Assembly (NCBI RefSeq): GCF_021647475.1
Contig: NZ_JAKIUR010000004.1
Location: 27,362 to 91,361, forward strand
DNA from: Lutibacter sp.
GTDB taxonomy: Bacteria; Bacteroidota; Bacteroidia; Flavobacteriales; Flavobacteriaceae
Direction of reading: 5' to 3'
Length of the DNA stretch: 64,000 nucleotides
Numbering within the stretch: position 1 is the first letter of the stretch; every line of letters begins with the position of its first letter. The notes beneath the pieces are model-generated. The model searched no databases. It was not told the DNA's origin and saw nothing but the letters and a program-made list of their open reading frames with translations. The translations under genes and the position numbers were made by a program. Of this stretch, positions 25,115-34,237 are shown one piece after another.

Positions 25115-27385
25115 TTAAAATTTATATTTAATGTAGGTAGTAAAATTTCTACCCGGTTCTAATATTTTACCTGATAATGTATTTGAACCTTTAAATGAAT
25201 AATTTAAATGTTCATAATAGGCTTTATCAAAAATATTTAATGCTGCAAAACCTACTGTTAAATTATGAATTGGCTCAAATCCTGCTCTAAAATCCATAGT
25301 TCCAAAACCAGGAGATTCCGTTTCCATAAAAGAACTTGAAATTCTGTTTTGTTTAGCAACCAATCTTGAATTTAGTGCAAACCAAAATTTAGAAGTTTCA
25401 TATTTTGCACCAAGTATTGCCATAAAAGGAGGAATTTGTGGTAAAGGTTCATTTAAATCCTTATTTTCAGCTCTTGTATAAGAAATACTTGAAGTAAATT
25501 CTAGATTTTGAGAAGCCTTATAATCCATATTAAATTCAAATCCTACTTGCGAAGCTTTATTTAAATTTACAAATTGTCTTGTATAAATAGGTGGTGTTGT
25601 TGGCATAAATTTACGAGGAATATTAGCATTTACTTCTGCTGAAATATAATCTTCTAAGAACGAATAAAAAACAGTTCCGCTTAATTTAAATGCAGTCAAT
25701 TGTTTACTAAACGACCATTCTATTTGATTATTAACTTCAGGTTTTAAATTTGGATTACCAACATATTCGTAAGGATCAACTCCTACATTAAAATGATTAA
25801 TATAACGTTCAATCATAGAAGCAGTTTTTACACCTCTACCAAAAGCTAGTTGTGTTTGAAATCCATTATGTTGGTATTTAAATGAAATATTTCCACTTAT
25901 ATTAACTTCATTATCACTTGGTATTGTTCCTCCATAAAGTACCTCAAAATCTGTTGCAGCATCATCAATAAAAGTGTTTATAAAATCAGCTCTAATTCCT
26001 GAAGATATAGAAAAGTAATTATTGATTTTAAATTTGCCTTGTGTAAAAATACCAATATCATTTAAACTAGCATCTTGCCAAACTTTATCTACAAATGTTT
26101 TTGGAGTAGGAAGCGTCATTCCATTCATCTTTTTAACAACTCTAGTTCTATTTCCTTTTCTGTCAATTAAATTTGCATCAGCACCTACAAAAAGTTTAGA
26201 TTGATTTGCAATTTTAATTGTAAACTCAGCCTTCCCCCCGTAAACCCAGGAATTAACTGGTGTTCTAGCTTCAACCATCATGAAATTTGGGCGATGTTCA
26301 TTTGTCATTAAATGATCTACATACGAGTAAAAAGTTTTAAATGTGAAACTATTTATTTTGCTAGTTAAATCTGTAATTTTATAATCTAAACCTACTAATA
26401 AACTGTTATCAAAAGGAGAATCCATAGGTAAACCTGCGTGATCAATATCGCTACCAAAAGATTGTCTCCAAGTTAATTGAATACGTTGTTTATTGGTGGG
26501 ATTCATACCAACTTTAACAGAATAATCATTTGTTCTAAAAGAAGAAGGAACTTCTGTTCCGTTTCCATCGGTATAATTACTAAAATCACGATGCGAACCA
26601 TTTAATTGCACATCAAATTTTTCATTGGCATAAAATAAATTAACTCCGTTTACAAAATTGCTTCCGTTGGTTTCATAACCACCCTCGACACTTCCATGAA
26701 AACCATATTGATTTTTTGAAGGATTTTTGGTGACTAAATTTATGATTCCTCCAAAATTAGAACCAAACCGAACGGTAAAAGGTCCTTTTACTATTTCAAT
26801 TTTTTCTATTTCTTCAGGAATTACATGAGTTGTAATAGGATCCATTCTATTTGGACAAGCATTTACTATTTTCATACCTCCATCATATTGAACGTTTAAT
26901 TGTTCATATTTAAAAGCCCTAAATACGGGTTCCGAAGCATAAGCTCCTCGTTTTACAATACCAAATCCATTAATATCTTTAAATAAACTACCCACACTTC
27001 TTGGCTGACTTATTCTTTTTTCAGCATCGTTTATTACGGTAGATTGTGATATATCATCTAACGGATTTGCAGTAACTAAAATTTCATTAAGTTCTATTTG
27101 AGCAGGTTGAAGTGCTATAACTTGGTGGTTTATAATAGTTACTGTTTTAGATTTAAAACCTAAATGTGAGATTAATATTTTACTGTTTGAATTGGCTTCT
27201 ACTGAGAATTCTCCATTCCTATTGGTTACCGTATAAGTATTAGTCTTAATAACTTTTATTGAAGCATTTTCTATTGGGTTATTCGTGTTTTCTGCTATTA
27301 TCTTTCCTTTAAAGGTTGATAATTGAGCAAAAGTTATAGTGCTTATAAGCACAAACAATAGGGTAAATAATTGTTGTTTTTTCAT
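25115..27385 (-). CDS. TonB-dependent receptor, OprC-like copper type
   Basis: 756 residues, outer-membrane gated channel powered by TonB. Signal peptide at 1-20, a carboxypeptidase-regulatory-like beta-sandwich at about 24-95, the plug at about 105-220 and a 22-strand barrel to the C-terminal KF. The plug carries NACPNRMDP, with C177 and M181 in a CxxxM arrangement, and the barrel has YVDHLMTN, with H358 and M360 as HxM. The same CxxxM and HxM motifs bind copper in Pseudomonas OprC, and HAGLPMD nearby is also shared. The downstream end has a terminator, and the small Cys-rich gene precedes it. A Crp/Fnr-type promoter drives the pair. Copper uptake is therefore the best guess. Confidence 0.88.
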   Translation of the reverse strand: MKKQQLFTLLFVLISTITFAQLSTFKGKIIAENTNNPIENASIKVIKTNTYTVTNRNGEFSVEANSNSKILISHLGFKSKTVTIINHQVIALQPAQIELNEILVTANPLDDISQSTVINDAEKRISQPRSVGSLFKDINGFGIVKRGAYASEPVFRAFKYEQLNVQYDGGMKIVNACPNRMDPITTHVIPEEIEKIEIVKGPFTVRFGSNFGGIINLVTKNPSKNQYGFHGSVEGGYETNGSNFVNGVNLFYANEKFDVQLNGSHRDFSNYTDGNGTEVPSSFRTNDYSVKVGMNPTNKQRIQLTWRQSFGSDIDHAGLPMDSPFDNSLLVGLDYKITDLTSKINSFTFKTFYSYVDHLMTNEHRPNFMMVEARTPVNSWVYGGKAEFTIKIANQSKLFVGADANLIDRKGNRTRVVKKMNGMTLPTPKTFVDKVWQDASLNDIGIFTQGKFKINNYFSISSGIRADFINTFIDDAATDFEVLYGGTIPSDNEVNISGNISFKYQHNGFQTQLAFGRGVKTASMIERYINHFNVGVDPYEYVGNPNLKPEVNNQIEWSFSKQLTAFKLSGTVFYSFLEDYISAEVNANIPRKFMPTTPPIYTRQFVNLNKASQVGFEFNMDYKASQNLEFTSSISYTRAENKDLNEPLPQIPPFMAILGAKYETSKFWFALNSRLVAKQNRISSSFMETESPGFGTMDFRAGFEPIHNLTVGFAALNIFDKAYYEHLNYSFKGSNTLSGKILEPGRNFTTYIKYKF

Positions 27386-27515
27386 TATTGTGTGTAATAT
27401 AAAATTGCAAACACAAGTATATATGTATCTGTTAATTAATAAATTAAAATGATTATTTGTTGAATTTAGATAGCTATTAAATCAATAGTATTTCAACAGA
27501 AAAAATTAAGAAAGT

Positions 27516-27896
27516 TTAAGCTATTTTTGGCGGTTTTAAAACTGATTGGTAGACTTCTAACGGAATACAATTCTTATCATTTTTAATGATTAAATGACTA
27601 TTTTTCAAAGTTTTAAATGAATAGTCTATTTGAACAATTAATATTACTGGAAAATTGTCAAAATTAATTTTTGGCACGTTAGATTCATGATTTTGATCAT
27701 CATGGTTTACTTTATTTAATTCTTTAGCTAAATAACATTTTCCATTACATTCCAAAAAGGGTTTGTCTTTGTTTTCGCATAACTCCGTTACAATATAGTT
27801 GTAGTTAGCATAATATTCCACAATAGGAATTAACGGTTTTACCATGGCTAACAGATACAGCAAATAAAAAAATATGGCTAACGTTTTTACTTTCAA
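27516..27896 (-). CDS. Small Cys-rich membrane-anchored protein preceding the copper receptor
   Basis: 126 residues. An N-terminal hydrophobic helix (TLAIFFYLLYLLAMVKPLIP) is followed by an exposed part with CENKDKPFLECNGKCYLAKEL (about 40-60; key residues C40, C50, C54) and a His/Asp-rich NHDDQNHES stretch, all potential metal ligands. Similar short proteins precede TonB-type copper receptors in flavobacteria as I recall, but no function has been shown. First gene of the operon under the FNR-like promoter at 27920-27962. Confidence 0.75.
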   Translation of the reverse strand: MKVKTLAIFFYLLYLLAMVKPLIPIVEYYANYNYIVTELCENKDKPFLECNGKCYLAKELNKVNHDDQNHESNVPKINFDNFPVILIVQIDYSFKTLKNSHLIIKNDKNCIPLEVYQSVLKPPKIA

Positions 27897-27919
27897 TATT
27901 ATAATTTTATTATAAAAGA

Positions 27920-27962
27920 CAAAATTATCTTTTTATCTTTATTAAAAAAATGATAAAAATCA
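27920..27962 (-). promoter_or_regulatory. FNR-like site plus -7 element of the copper-receptor operon
   Basis: Minus strand: TGATTTTTATCA (27962-27951), 23 bp, then TAATTTTG (27927-27920), an exact TAnnTTTG. The -7 element ends 23 bases before the start of the small Cys-rich gene. The spacing is identical to that in six other promoters between 48.6 and 63.6 kb. The palindrome abuts the stop codon of menA. Confidence 0.75.
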
Positions 27963-28868
27963 TTAAATCGATGGCAAAAGTAAACTAATTCCAAATAAAA
28001 TTGCAAATAAAAAAGTACTTAATGCTAATTTTTTTAATTCTGGATCTAATAATTTTGGTATTTTATTATGATAAACAACCAACATATGTTTTAAAATAGG
28101 TATAAAAGCAATTACAAATAAGAATTGAAAAAAGTTTTGAAAATTTAAAACAACATAAATAATTGCTGTTATAAATGCCGTTACTAACAAAAAATAATGA
28201 TAATTTTTAGCTGAATGTTCTCCAATTTTAACAACCAAAGTGTTTTTATTTGAAGCTATGTCAGAATCTCTATCTCTCATATTATTTAAATTTAAAACGC
28301 CTACACTTAAACATCCAATGGAAATAGCAGGTAAAAGCAATTCGAAATTTAATTGCTTAGTATATAAATAATAACTACCAACCACACTAAGTAAACCGAA
28401 AAACAAGAACACAAAAATATCGCCTAAACCACTATATCCGTATGCTTTTTTTCCAACAGTGTACTTAATGGCTGCAACTATACTTGCAATGCCTAAAATT
28501 AAAAAGATAGCAATGTTAAGTAAATCTTCCTTTTTAAAGGATATATAAATTAGTAAAATTGCAATTATAAAAGTAATAGCTATGGACACCTTAATAGCTG
28601 TTAGCATTTGCTTTGGAGAAATAACGCCACTTTGAATAGCACGTTTTGGGCCTACTCTATCATTATTATCTGTTCCTTTAATACCATCACCATAATCATT
28701 GGCAAAATTTGATATTATTTGAAAACCAACGGTTGTTAATAAAGCTAGAATGCATATTAGCCAATTAAAATAGCCTTGAGATGCTGCTATAAAACTACCT
28801 ACAATAATACCTGAAATAGATAAAGGTAACGTCCGTAAACGAGCAGCTTCAATGTAGTGTTTAATCAT
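27963..28868 (-). CDS. menA: 1,4-dihydroxy-2-naphthoate polyprenyltransferase
   Basis: 301 residues, about nine membrane helices of the UbiA superfamily. It attaches the polyprenyl tail to DHNA to form demethylmenaquinone. The first Asp-rich motif NFANDYGDGIKGTDNNDR (about 50-67) binds the prenyl diphosphate via Mg2+, and the second, NNMRDRDSDIASNK (about 190-203), completes the site. RLRTLPLSISGIIVGS at the N-terminus is the family opening. It fits with menC and menE a few kb away, and with menaquinone as the sole quinone of this phylum. The next two genes on its strand start 31 bases upstream. Confidence 0.94.
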   Translation of the reverse strand: MIKHYIEAARLRTLPLSISGIIVGSFIAASQGYFNWLICILALLTTVGFQIISNFANDYGDGIKGTDNNDRVGPKRAIQSGVISPKQMLTAIKVSIAITFIIAILLIYISFKKEDLLNIAIFLILGIASIVAAIKYTVGKKAYGYSGLGDIFVFLFFGLLSVVGSYYLYTKQLNFELLLPAISIGCLSVGVLNLNNMRDRDSDIASNKNTLVVKIGEHSAKNYHYFLLVTAFITAIIYVVLNFQNFFQFLFVIAFIPILKHMLVVYHNKIPKLLDPELKKLALSTFLFAILFGISLLLPSI

Positions 28869-28898
28869 ATAAAGTAAAATGGTGTTCAGATTGCTAAT

Positions 28899-29678
28899 TT
28901 ACAAATCTTCTGCATTTGCAATAAGTTCAGCAATATCTAATACTTCAATTTCATTTTCTTTATCAGCAGCTTTTATACCATCAGTCATCATTGTATTACA
29001 GAATGGACAACCGGTAGCAATAATATTTGGATTAGTTTTTAATGCGTCTTCAGTGCGTTCAATATTAATATCTTTATTCCCTTTTTCGGCATCTTTAAAC
29101 ATTTGAGCTCCACCTGCACCACAACAAAGTCCTTTTGCTCTACTGCGTTTCATTTCAACAAGTTCACTATCTAATTTTTTTATTAAATCGCGTGGAGCTT
29201 CATAAATATCATTTGCTCTTCCTAAATAACAAGGATCATGAAAAGTTATTTTCTTCCCTTTAAATTTTCCTCCTTCAATAGTAAGTCTTCCTTCATCTAA
29301 TAATGATTTTAAAAATTCAGTATGATGATATACTTGATATTTACCACCTAACTCTGGATATTCATTTTTAAAAGTATTAAAACAATGCGGGCAAGCGGTT
29401 ACAATTTTTTTAACCTCATAGCCATTTAAAACCTCAATATTAGTCATTGCTTGCATTTGAAATAAAAATTCATTTCCAGCTCTTTTAGCTGGATCGCCAG
29501 TACAACTTTCTTCGGTACCTAACACAGCAAAGTCAACGTTTGCTTTATTTAATATTTTAACAAAAGCTTTGGTTATTTTTTTTGCTCTATCATCAAAGCT
29601 TCCTGCACATCCTACCCAAAATAAAACTTCTGGTTGTTTTCCTTGAGCCATCATTTCGGCCATTGTTGGTACATTCAT
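28899..29678 (-). CDS. (Fe-S)-binding protein, heterodisulfide reductase B-like (CCG domains)
   Basis: 259 residues with two Cys-rich CCG modules: ACPHCFNTFKNEYPEL (about 115-130) with FHDPCYLGR, and GLCCGAGGAQMF with ATGCPFCNTMM (about 185-235). These bind a noncubane 4Fe-4S cluster in HdrB-type proteins. It opens with EVLFWVGCAGSFDDRA. It partners the membrane Fe-S protein at 30164-31468 in a compact minus-strand operon with a HAD gene between them. Such pairs act as membrane electron carriers between quinone and flavoproteins such as ETF, but the acceptor is not known here. Confidence 0.9.
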   Translation of the reverse strand: MNVPTMAEMMAQGKQPEVLFWVGCAGSFDDRAKKITKAFVKILNKANVDFAVLGTEESCTGDPAKRAGNEFLFQMQAMTNIEVLNGYEVKKIVTACPHCFNTFKNEYPELGGKYQVYHHTEFLKSLLDEGRLTIEGGKFKGKKITFHDPCYLGRANDIYEAPRDLIKKLDSELVEMKRSRAKGLCCGAGGAQMFKDAEKGNKDINIERTEDALKTNPNIIATGCPFCNTMMTDGIKAADKENEIEVLDIAELIANAEDL

Positions 29679-29696
29679 ATTAAATTTATTTATATT

Positions 29697-30143
29697 TTAA
29701 TTATGTTTTTCGTCATCAAATACTTCAATAACAACTGATTTTGAAACTAAATCTGTAAATTTCCCATTATATCGAGTTGCTTTTACTAAATGATTATCAA
29801 TCCAATGATAATTTCCTCCTCTAGGTTTTCCCATCAGCAAACTATGATATCTAAATCCGTGTTTTTTTAACCAAGTTTCTGTATTTGCTCGGTGAATTTC
29901 TGTTCTGGAAGTAAAAAAACAGATCATATGCCCATCATCAAACCATTTATTTAATGTTTTTAAAGCATCTGGATATACTTCAGCAGTTAACATTCGTTCA
30001 GGTTCTTCATTTGGAATATCATCACAAATGGTTCCATCAATATCTATTAAATAATTTTTAACTCCTTTTGGTAAAACAGGACTAATATGTAATCCTTTTT
30101 CAACTTTTTCACTTAACAATTTAGAAACCTCTTCTTTATTCAC
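29697..30143 (-). CDS. HAD-like hydrolase domain protein
   Basis: 148 residues. The HAD motif I YLIDIDGTICDD (about 32-43) provides the nucleophile and acid Asp, CFFTSRTEIHRANTETWLKKHGF (motif II Thr/Ser then cap helix; TSRTE core) is at about 75-97, and YHWIDNHLVKATRYNGKF follows. Motif IV is unusual: WIDNH rather than the common DD/GDxxxD. Often annotated as a phosphoheptose-isomerase-like protein in flavobacteria, without evidence. It lies 18 and 20 bases from its Fe-S neighbours, so it is co-transcribed with them. Confidence 0.8.
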   Translation of the reverse strand: MNKEEVSKLLSEKVEKGLHISPVLPKGVKNYLIDIDGTICDDIPNEEPERMLTAEVYPDALKTLNKWFDDGHMICFFTSRTEIHRANTETWLKKHGFRYHSLLMGKPRGGNYHWIDNHLVKATRYNGKFTDLVSKSVVIEVFDDEKHN

Positions 30144-30163
30144 TTTTTGATATTTTTAGTAGT

Positions 30164-31468
30164 TTATTCGTCTTTCCAATTTAATCTGTCCATTTGACTA
30201 TATTGCCAAGGTGCTCCGTTATTTTCAATATTAGTCATCATCATATTTAATTCTTGTGGTGCTGCAGATTGTTCTAAAACTAGGTATCTACGAATATCCA
30301 TAATGATAGATAACGGATTGATGTTTACTGGGCATTCTTCAACACAAGCATTACAACTTGTGCACGCCCAAACTTCTTCTGGAGTAATATAATCGCCTAA
30401 TAGCTGTTTGCCATCGTCTTTAAATGCTCCGTTTTTATCTATATTTTTACCAATTTCTTCAATTCTATCTCTGGTTTTCATCATTATAGCTCTTGGAGAT
30501 AATTCTTTTCCTGTAATATTTGCTGGACACGATGAAGTACATCTACCACATTCGGTGCAAGTATAAGCGTTCATTAATTGTACCCAGTTTAAATCGGTAA
30601 CATCACTTGCACCAAACTTTTCAGGAGTTTCATTTTCATCTTCTGCAGGGGTTGCAAATGGATCAGCATTTGGATCCATCATTAATTTAACTTCTTTAGT
30701 AACGGCTTCTAAATTATCAAATTTTCCTTTTACATTTAAGTTAGCATAATAGGTGTTTGGAAATGCTAAAAGAATATGTAAATGTTTTGAATAATATAGA
30801 TAATTTAAAAATATAAAGATTCCGGTTATGTGTAACCACCAAGCACCTTGCTCAATTAAATGAATGGAATGTTCGCTAAAAAAATCATTAAATATTGGTG
30901 TTAAAAAACGACTTATTGGATTGCCAAAATGAAAAGTTTGAAACTCTGGGTCTGTAGCGTTCATTATTAAAAACAAACTCATCAACACCATTTCAAAATA
31001 TAAAATATTTAAGGCATCGTTTTTTGGCCAGCTGGTCATTTCTTTACTCCAAAACCGAGGAATTCTGACAATCATTCTTCTAATCCAAAAAATGATTACA
31101 GCTATTAAAACTAGGAATGCTAAAATTTCAAATGAACCTATTAAAACATCATAGAATCCTCCCAGAAATGAAAATATTCTATGCGTACCAAATAAACCAT
31201 CAATTATAATTTCAACTACTTCAATATTAATAATTATAAAACTTGCATAAACAATAACGTGTAAAATTCCTGCAATTGGACGCTTAACCATTTTAGATTG
31301 CCCCAAGGCTATCATAGCCATGTTTTTCCATCTAGCTTTTGGATTATCAGAACGATCAATATCTTTTCCAAGTTTAATATTTCTTGTTAATTTTTTGATA
31401 TTTATAACAAAAAACCCGATACCTACCACTAATAAAATTGCAAAAAGTATATTGTTTATATAATTCAT
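30164..31468 (-). CDS. Membrane-bound 4Fe-4S dicluster protein, HdrC/NarI-like fusion
   Basis: 434 residues. The first 240 residues form about five transmembrane helices like the heme-b subunit of HdrDE/NarI complexes, with His residues inside helices (GILHVIVYASF, WWLHITGIF) that could bind heme b. The C-terminal half carries two 4Fe-4S motifs: CTECGRCTSSCPANITGK (about 311-328) and CTSCNACVEECPVNINP (about 370-386). With the CCG-domain partner it probably transfers electrons between the menaquinone pool and a cytoplasmic donor. Confidence 0.9.
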   Translation of the reverse strand: MNYINNILFAILLVVGIGFFVINIKKLTRNIKLGKDIDRSDNPKARWKNMAMIALGQSKMVKRPIAGILHVIVYASFIIINIEVVEIIIDGLFGTHRIFSFLGGFYDVLIGSFEILAFLVLIAVIIFWIRRMIVRIPRFWSKEMTSWPKNDALNILYFEMVLMSLFLIMNATDPEFQTFHFGNPISRFLTPIFNDFFSEHSIHLIEQGAWWLHITGIFIFLNYLYYSKHLHILLAFPNTYYANLNVKGKFDNLEAVTKEVKLMMDPNADPFATPAEDENETPEKFGASDVTDLNWVQLMNAYTCTECGRCTSSCPANITGKELSPRAIMMKTRDRIEEIGKNIDKNGAFKDDGKQLLGDYITPEEVWACTSCNACVEECPVNINPLSIIMDIRRYLVLEQSAAPQELNMMMTNIENNGAPWQYSQMDRLNWKDE

Positions 31469-31611
31469 AATATATGCTTAATAATTTATGGTTTATTCAA
31501 AATACAAATTCAAATTAAGTTATTTAAACCAATTTCAAATTTAACTGAATAATTTTAAATTCTTTACTAATTTGCTCATCTTTTACATAATAATTGTTAC
31601 ATAATAACATT

Positions 31612-31641
31612 TTATCAAGTGTTTAAAATACGCCTTGATAA
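31612..31641 (-). terminator. Hairpin in the spacer after the MCE gene (weak terminator)
   Basis: An 8-bp stem TTATCAAG (31612-31619) with CTTGATAA (31634-31641) and a 14-base loop, without a clear T tract. It lies in the 431-bp gene-free stretch 31469-31899, which otherwise holds only a family A repeat and AT-rich DNA upstream of the Fe-S gene. Confidence 0.3.
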
Positions 31642-31667
31642 TTTAGTAAAGCAAAAATTATATAATG

Positions 31668-31854
31668 ACCCGTTGTGCATTTTGATAAAATTTAGTCAAT
31701 TCGAGTGAATTTTAGCATTTTTAGGCTTAAAATTAGTATCGAGAATAGGTTTTTTATTTAAAAACAAATGTTCTCGATACAATTTTTTATCAGTTTGCTA
31801 ATCTAAAGGAACTGACCTAATAGTATGTTTAAAGAGTCAAAATGTACAACGAGT
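31668..31854. repeat. MITE-like palindromic element, family A, copy 3 (reverse orientation)
   Basis: 187-bp element with ACCCGTTGTGCATTTTGA at the left and TCAAAATGTACAACGAGT at the right. It is inverted relative to copy 1: the GCCTAAA block precedes the TATCGAGAATAGG / GTTCTCGATAC pair. TATAATG flanks it on both sides (31661-31667 and 31855-31861), a 7-bp apparent target duplication. Most of the spacer between the Fe-S gene and the MCE gene is this element. Confidence 0.8.
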
Positions 31855-31899
31855 TATAATGTTTTTTTTAATTAGCTTTAAATTAATTTAAACTAGCAG

Positions 31900-32850
31900 T
31901 TATTCGGTGGTTGGTTTATAGCCTTTATCTTTTTTACCAAACAATGAAAAATGTACATAACGTTTCGGATGTAATTTCATATCACGCAATAATTCTTCCA
32001 ATTCTTTAGATGCATTGGTTAAATTACTATATAAACTTTCATCTTTTACTAATTTCCCCAAACTACCTTTACCAGAATTAATTTCAGCTAAAACTCCGTT
32101 TAAATTAGTTATGGTAGTTTGTAATTTTTTAACAGTTGCTCCTAAGTTTGCATTTACTAAAGTATCAGATAACTTTTCAAAATTGGAAGTCATTAATGCT
32201 ACATTTGAAAAAGTTTTATCTAATTTTTCTTTATTATCAGATACTAAAAGACTTAAATTTTTAGAAGCAGCATGAAAATTAGCCAAAGTTGCATTTAATT
32301 GAGCCATACTTTGTTTAATATTAATTCTAGTTTTAGCATCCACAATATTATTTAAATTGCCTAAAAGTGAATCTACTTTTACAATAACATTTTCTATTTT
32401 TGCCTGTAATGGGTTTAGTTTTTCGGTAACTGTTGAAAAAATATCTGATTCTATTTCTCCTTTTAAATAATCACCTGGTTTTGCCATTTCACCATCGTAG
32501 GATGGCACTACGGCTAATGATTTTCCTCCCATTAAGCTAGCACTATATATTTTAGCAATACTTTTTTTAGAAAATTGAAAATCATTTAAAATGCTAAACT
32601 CTACAATTAATTGTCCTCTTTTTTTTGGATCTTTGTTAAAGGTTATATCAATTACTTTACCTACATCTACCCCATTAATTGTAACTACACTAGAAGTATT
32701 TAACCCGCGAACATTATTATATTCCGTAAAATAAGTGTTGATTTTTCCATCAAACAAATTTGTACCTTTTAAGTAGTTGTAACCCCAAATAAATAGTGCT
32801 ATTACAACAATTGCAAATATTCCCGTTTTTAATTCTCTAGTAATTTTCAA
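31900..32850 (-). CDS. MlaD family (MCE domain) lipid-transport protein
   Basis: 316 residues. MCE proteins sit in the periplasm, anchored by one N-terminal helix (GIFAIVVIALFIWGYNYLKG), and form hexameric channels for phospholipid transport between membranes. The MCE domain (about 38-115) has VRGLNTSSVVTINGVDVGKVIDI, with the core shown by NGVDVGKV, and SLMGGKSLAVVPS. The rest is a long helical tail (about 130-290) with heptad-like leucines, consistent with a needle or coiled coil. It follows the amidase gene on the same strand after 56 bases. No MlaE/F genes are near. Confidence 0.88.
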   Translation of the reverse strand: MKITRELKTGIFAIVVIALFIWGYNYLKGTNLFDGKINTYFTEYNNVRGLNTSSVVTINGVDVGKVIDITFNKDPKKRGQLIVEFSILNDFQFSKKSIAKIYSASLMGGKSLAVVPSYDGEMAKPGDYLKGEIESDIFSTVTEKLNPLQAKIENVIVKVDSLLGNLNNIVDAKTRINIKQSMAQLNATLANFHAASKNLSLLVSDNKEKLDKTFSNVALMTSNFEKLSDTLVNANLGATVKKLQTTITNLNGVLAEINSGKGSLGKLVKDESLYSNLTNASKELEELLRDMKLHPKRYVHFSLFGKKDKGYKPTTE

Positions 32851-32906
32851 ATCGTATTTTTTATAATTACAATATTACTAATTATTTTTGTAGTGTTAGC
32901 TTCAAT

Positions 32907-34040
32907 TTATGATTTACCTAAAACTTTTTGTAATGAAATTCTTTTTCCATTTTTGAATGCCACAATAAATGCAGATTTATATCCTTTTGTTTTAGCATAA
33001 TGTTGTTTTGCTTTAACCTTCTTAAAGTTAGGCGTACTACCAATATAATATTTGTAAGTATGCCCTACTTTAATTCTTTCAATATTTTTAATTCCTTTAA
33101 AATTATAAGATTTTGTTGCAAGTTTCCTAGCTCCAGCTGCTATTTGGACTTTATAAATTATATCTAAATTTGGTGTTCTTTGTTTAGATTTAAGCTTTTT
33201 TTTATCAATAATTTTAGGAATATCGCTTTCAGCTACACTATTAAGTGTTAATTGATTTTTGTATTGAATAATATCTTTATAAATGGAGGTTGCAATTTTT
33301 TTACTTCCACCAATAGAATTTAAAAAAGGACCTTCAATTTTATTAGTGATAAACCCTGTTTCAATTAAAACACTTGGCATATAGGTTTGATATAGCACTA
33401 CAAAACCAGCTTGTTTAACACCTCTATCCTTCCTTTTTAATTCATTTTTAAAACGTTTTTGAATTATGCTTGCTAATTGAATACTTTGATCTAAATATTC
33501 TTCTTGCATTAAGGTGATTCCAATAATAGATTCTGGTTTATTAGGATTAAAGCCATTATATTTTTCCTTATAATTTTTTTCTAATAATATTACGGAGTTT
33601 TCAGATTTTGCAATTTCAAAGTTTTGTTTATTTGCATGTATTCCTAAAACCCAAGTTTCAGCACCATACGCTTGTGAGCTATGAGCGTTACAATGTATAG
33701 AAATAAATAAATCTGCATTTGCTCTATTGGCAATACTTCCTCTTTCCCATAAATCTACAAAAACATCTGTTTTTCTAGTATAAATTACTTTTATGTGTTT
33801 TTCTTTTTCTAATAATTTACCAATTTGTAAAACAATTTTTAAAGCAATATTTTTTTCTTTGATATTTCTATAACCTACTTTACCTGGATCTTTTCCTCCA
33901 TGACCTGCATCTAAAACAACTACAAAATCTTTTTTTTGTGCAAAAATGGTTGTTTCATTAAATAGAAAGAGAGTAAAAAACAGAAATGAAAAAAATATTT
34001 TCGTTGTTATTTTAAATTTATAAAAGTGTTGTGAATTCAT
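32907..34040 (-). CDS. N-acetylmuramoyl-L-alanine amidase with SPOR-like tail
   Basis: 377 residues. An N-terminal signal anchor precedes the amidase_3 Zn domain (about 38-225), which cleaves the amide bond between MurNAc and the stem peptide for cell separation. Zn ligands are in VVLDAGHGGKDPG (His), NIALKIV region (Glu), and ISIHCNAH (His); LIETGFITNK contains the catalytic Glu. After a Lys-rich linker, residues about 295-370 (IYKVQIAAGARKL...YYIGSTPNFKKVKAKQ) resemble a SPOR domain that recognises glycan strands at division sites. Divergent from lptD. Confidence 0.92.
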   Translation of the reverse strand: MNSQHFYKFKITTKIFFSFLFFTLFLFNETTIFAQKKDFVVVLDAGHGGKDPGKVGYRNIKEKNIALKIVLQIGKLLEKEKHIKVIYTRKTDVFVDLWERGSIANRANADLFISIHCNAHSSQAYGAETWVLGIHANKQNFEIAKSENSVILLEKNYKEKYNGFNPNKPESIIGITLMQEEYLDQSIQLASIIQKRFKNELKRKDRGVKQAGFVVLYQTYMPSVLIETGFITNKIEGPFLNSIGGSKKIATSIYKDIIQYKNQLTLNSVAESDIPKIIDKKKLKSKQRTPNLDIIYKVQIAAGARKLATKSYNFKGIKNIERIKVGHTYKYYIGSTPNFKKVKAKQHYAKTKGYKSAFIVAFKNGKRISLQKVLGKS

Positions 34041-34153
34041 TAATTATTTTAGTTATTTTTGGCTTTTTAAATTTGGTGTTACAATTATTGAACCATACAT
34101 TTACAAAGTAACAATTATAAGGGTTTATAATTAATAAGCTAAGGTATAAAACT

Positions 34154-34161
34154 TATATTTG
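34154..34161 (+). promoter_or_regulatory. Candidate -7 element for lptD
   Basis: TATATTTG matches TAnnTTTG exactly, 76 bases before the chosen ATG. TTA at 34131-34133 is a near match to the -33 TTG with a 20-bp spacer. Confidence 0.5.
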
Positions 34162-34237
34162 CAACCCAAATTAAATACTGTTTTTTAAAAAAAATATTAT
34201 TAAAAACAACATAAAAAATATTCACTTTAAATTTATA

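Noticed and set aside
27688..27699. TGATTTTGATCA, another TGAT-N4-ATCA match
   Set aside because: It lies inside the coding sequence of the Cys-rich protein, with no promoter context. It shows that the palindrome alone is not specific.
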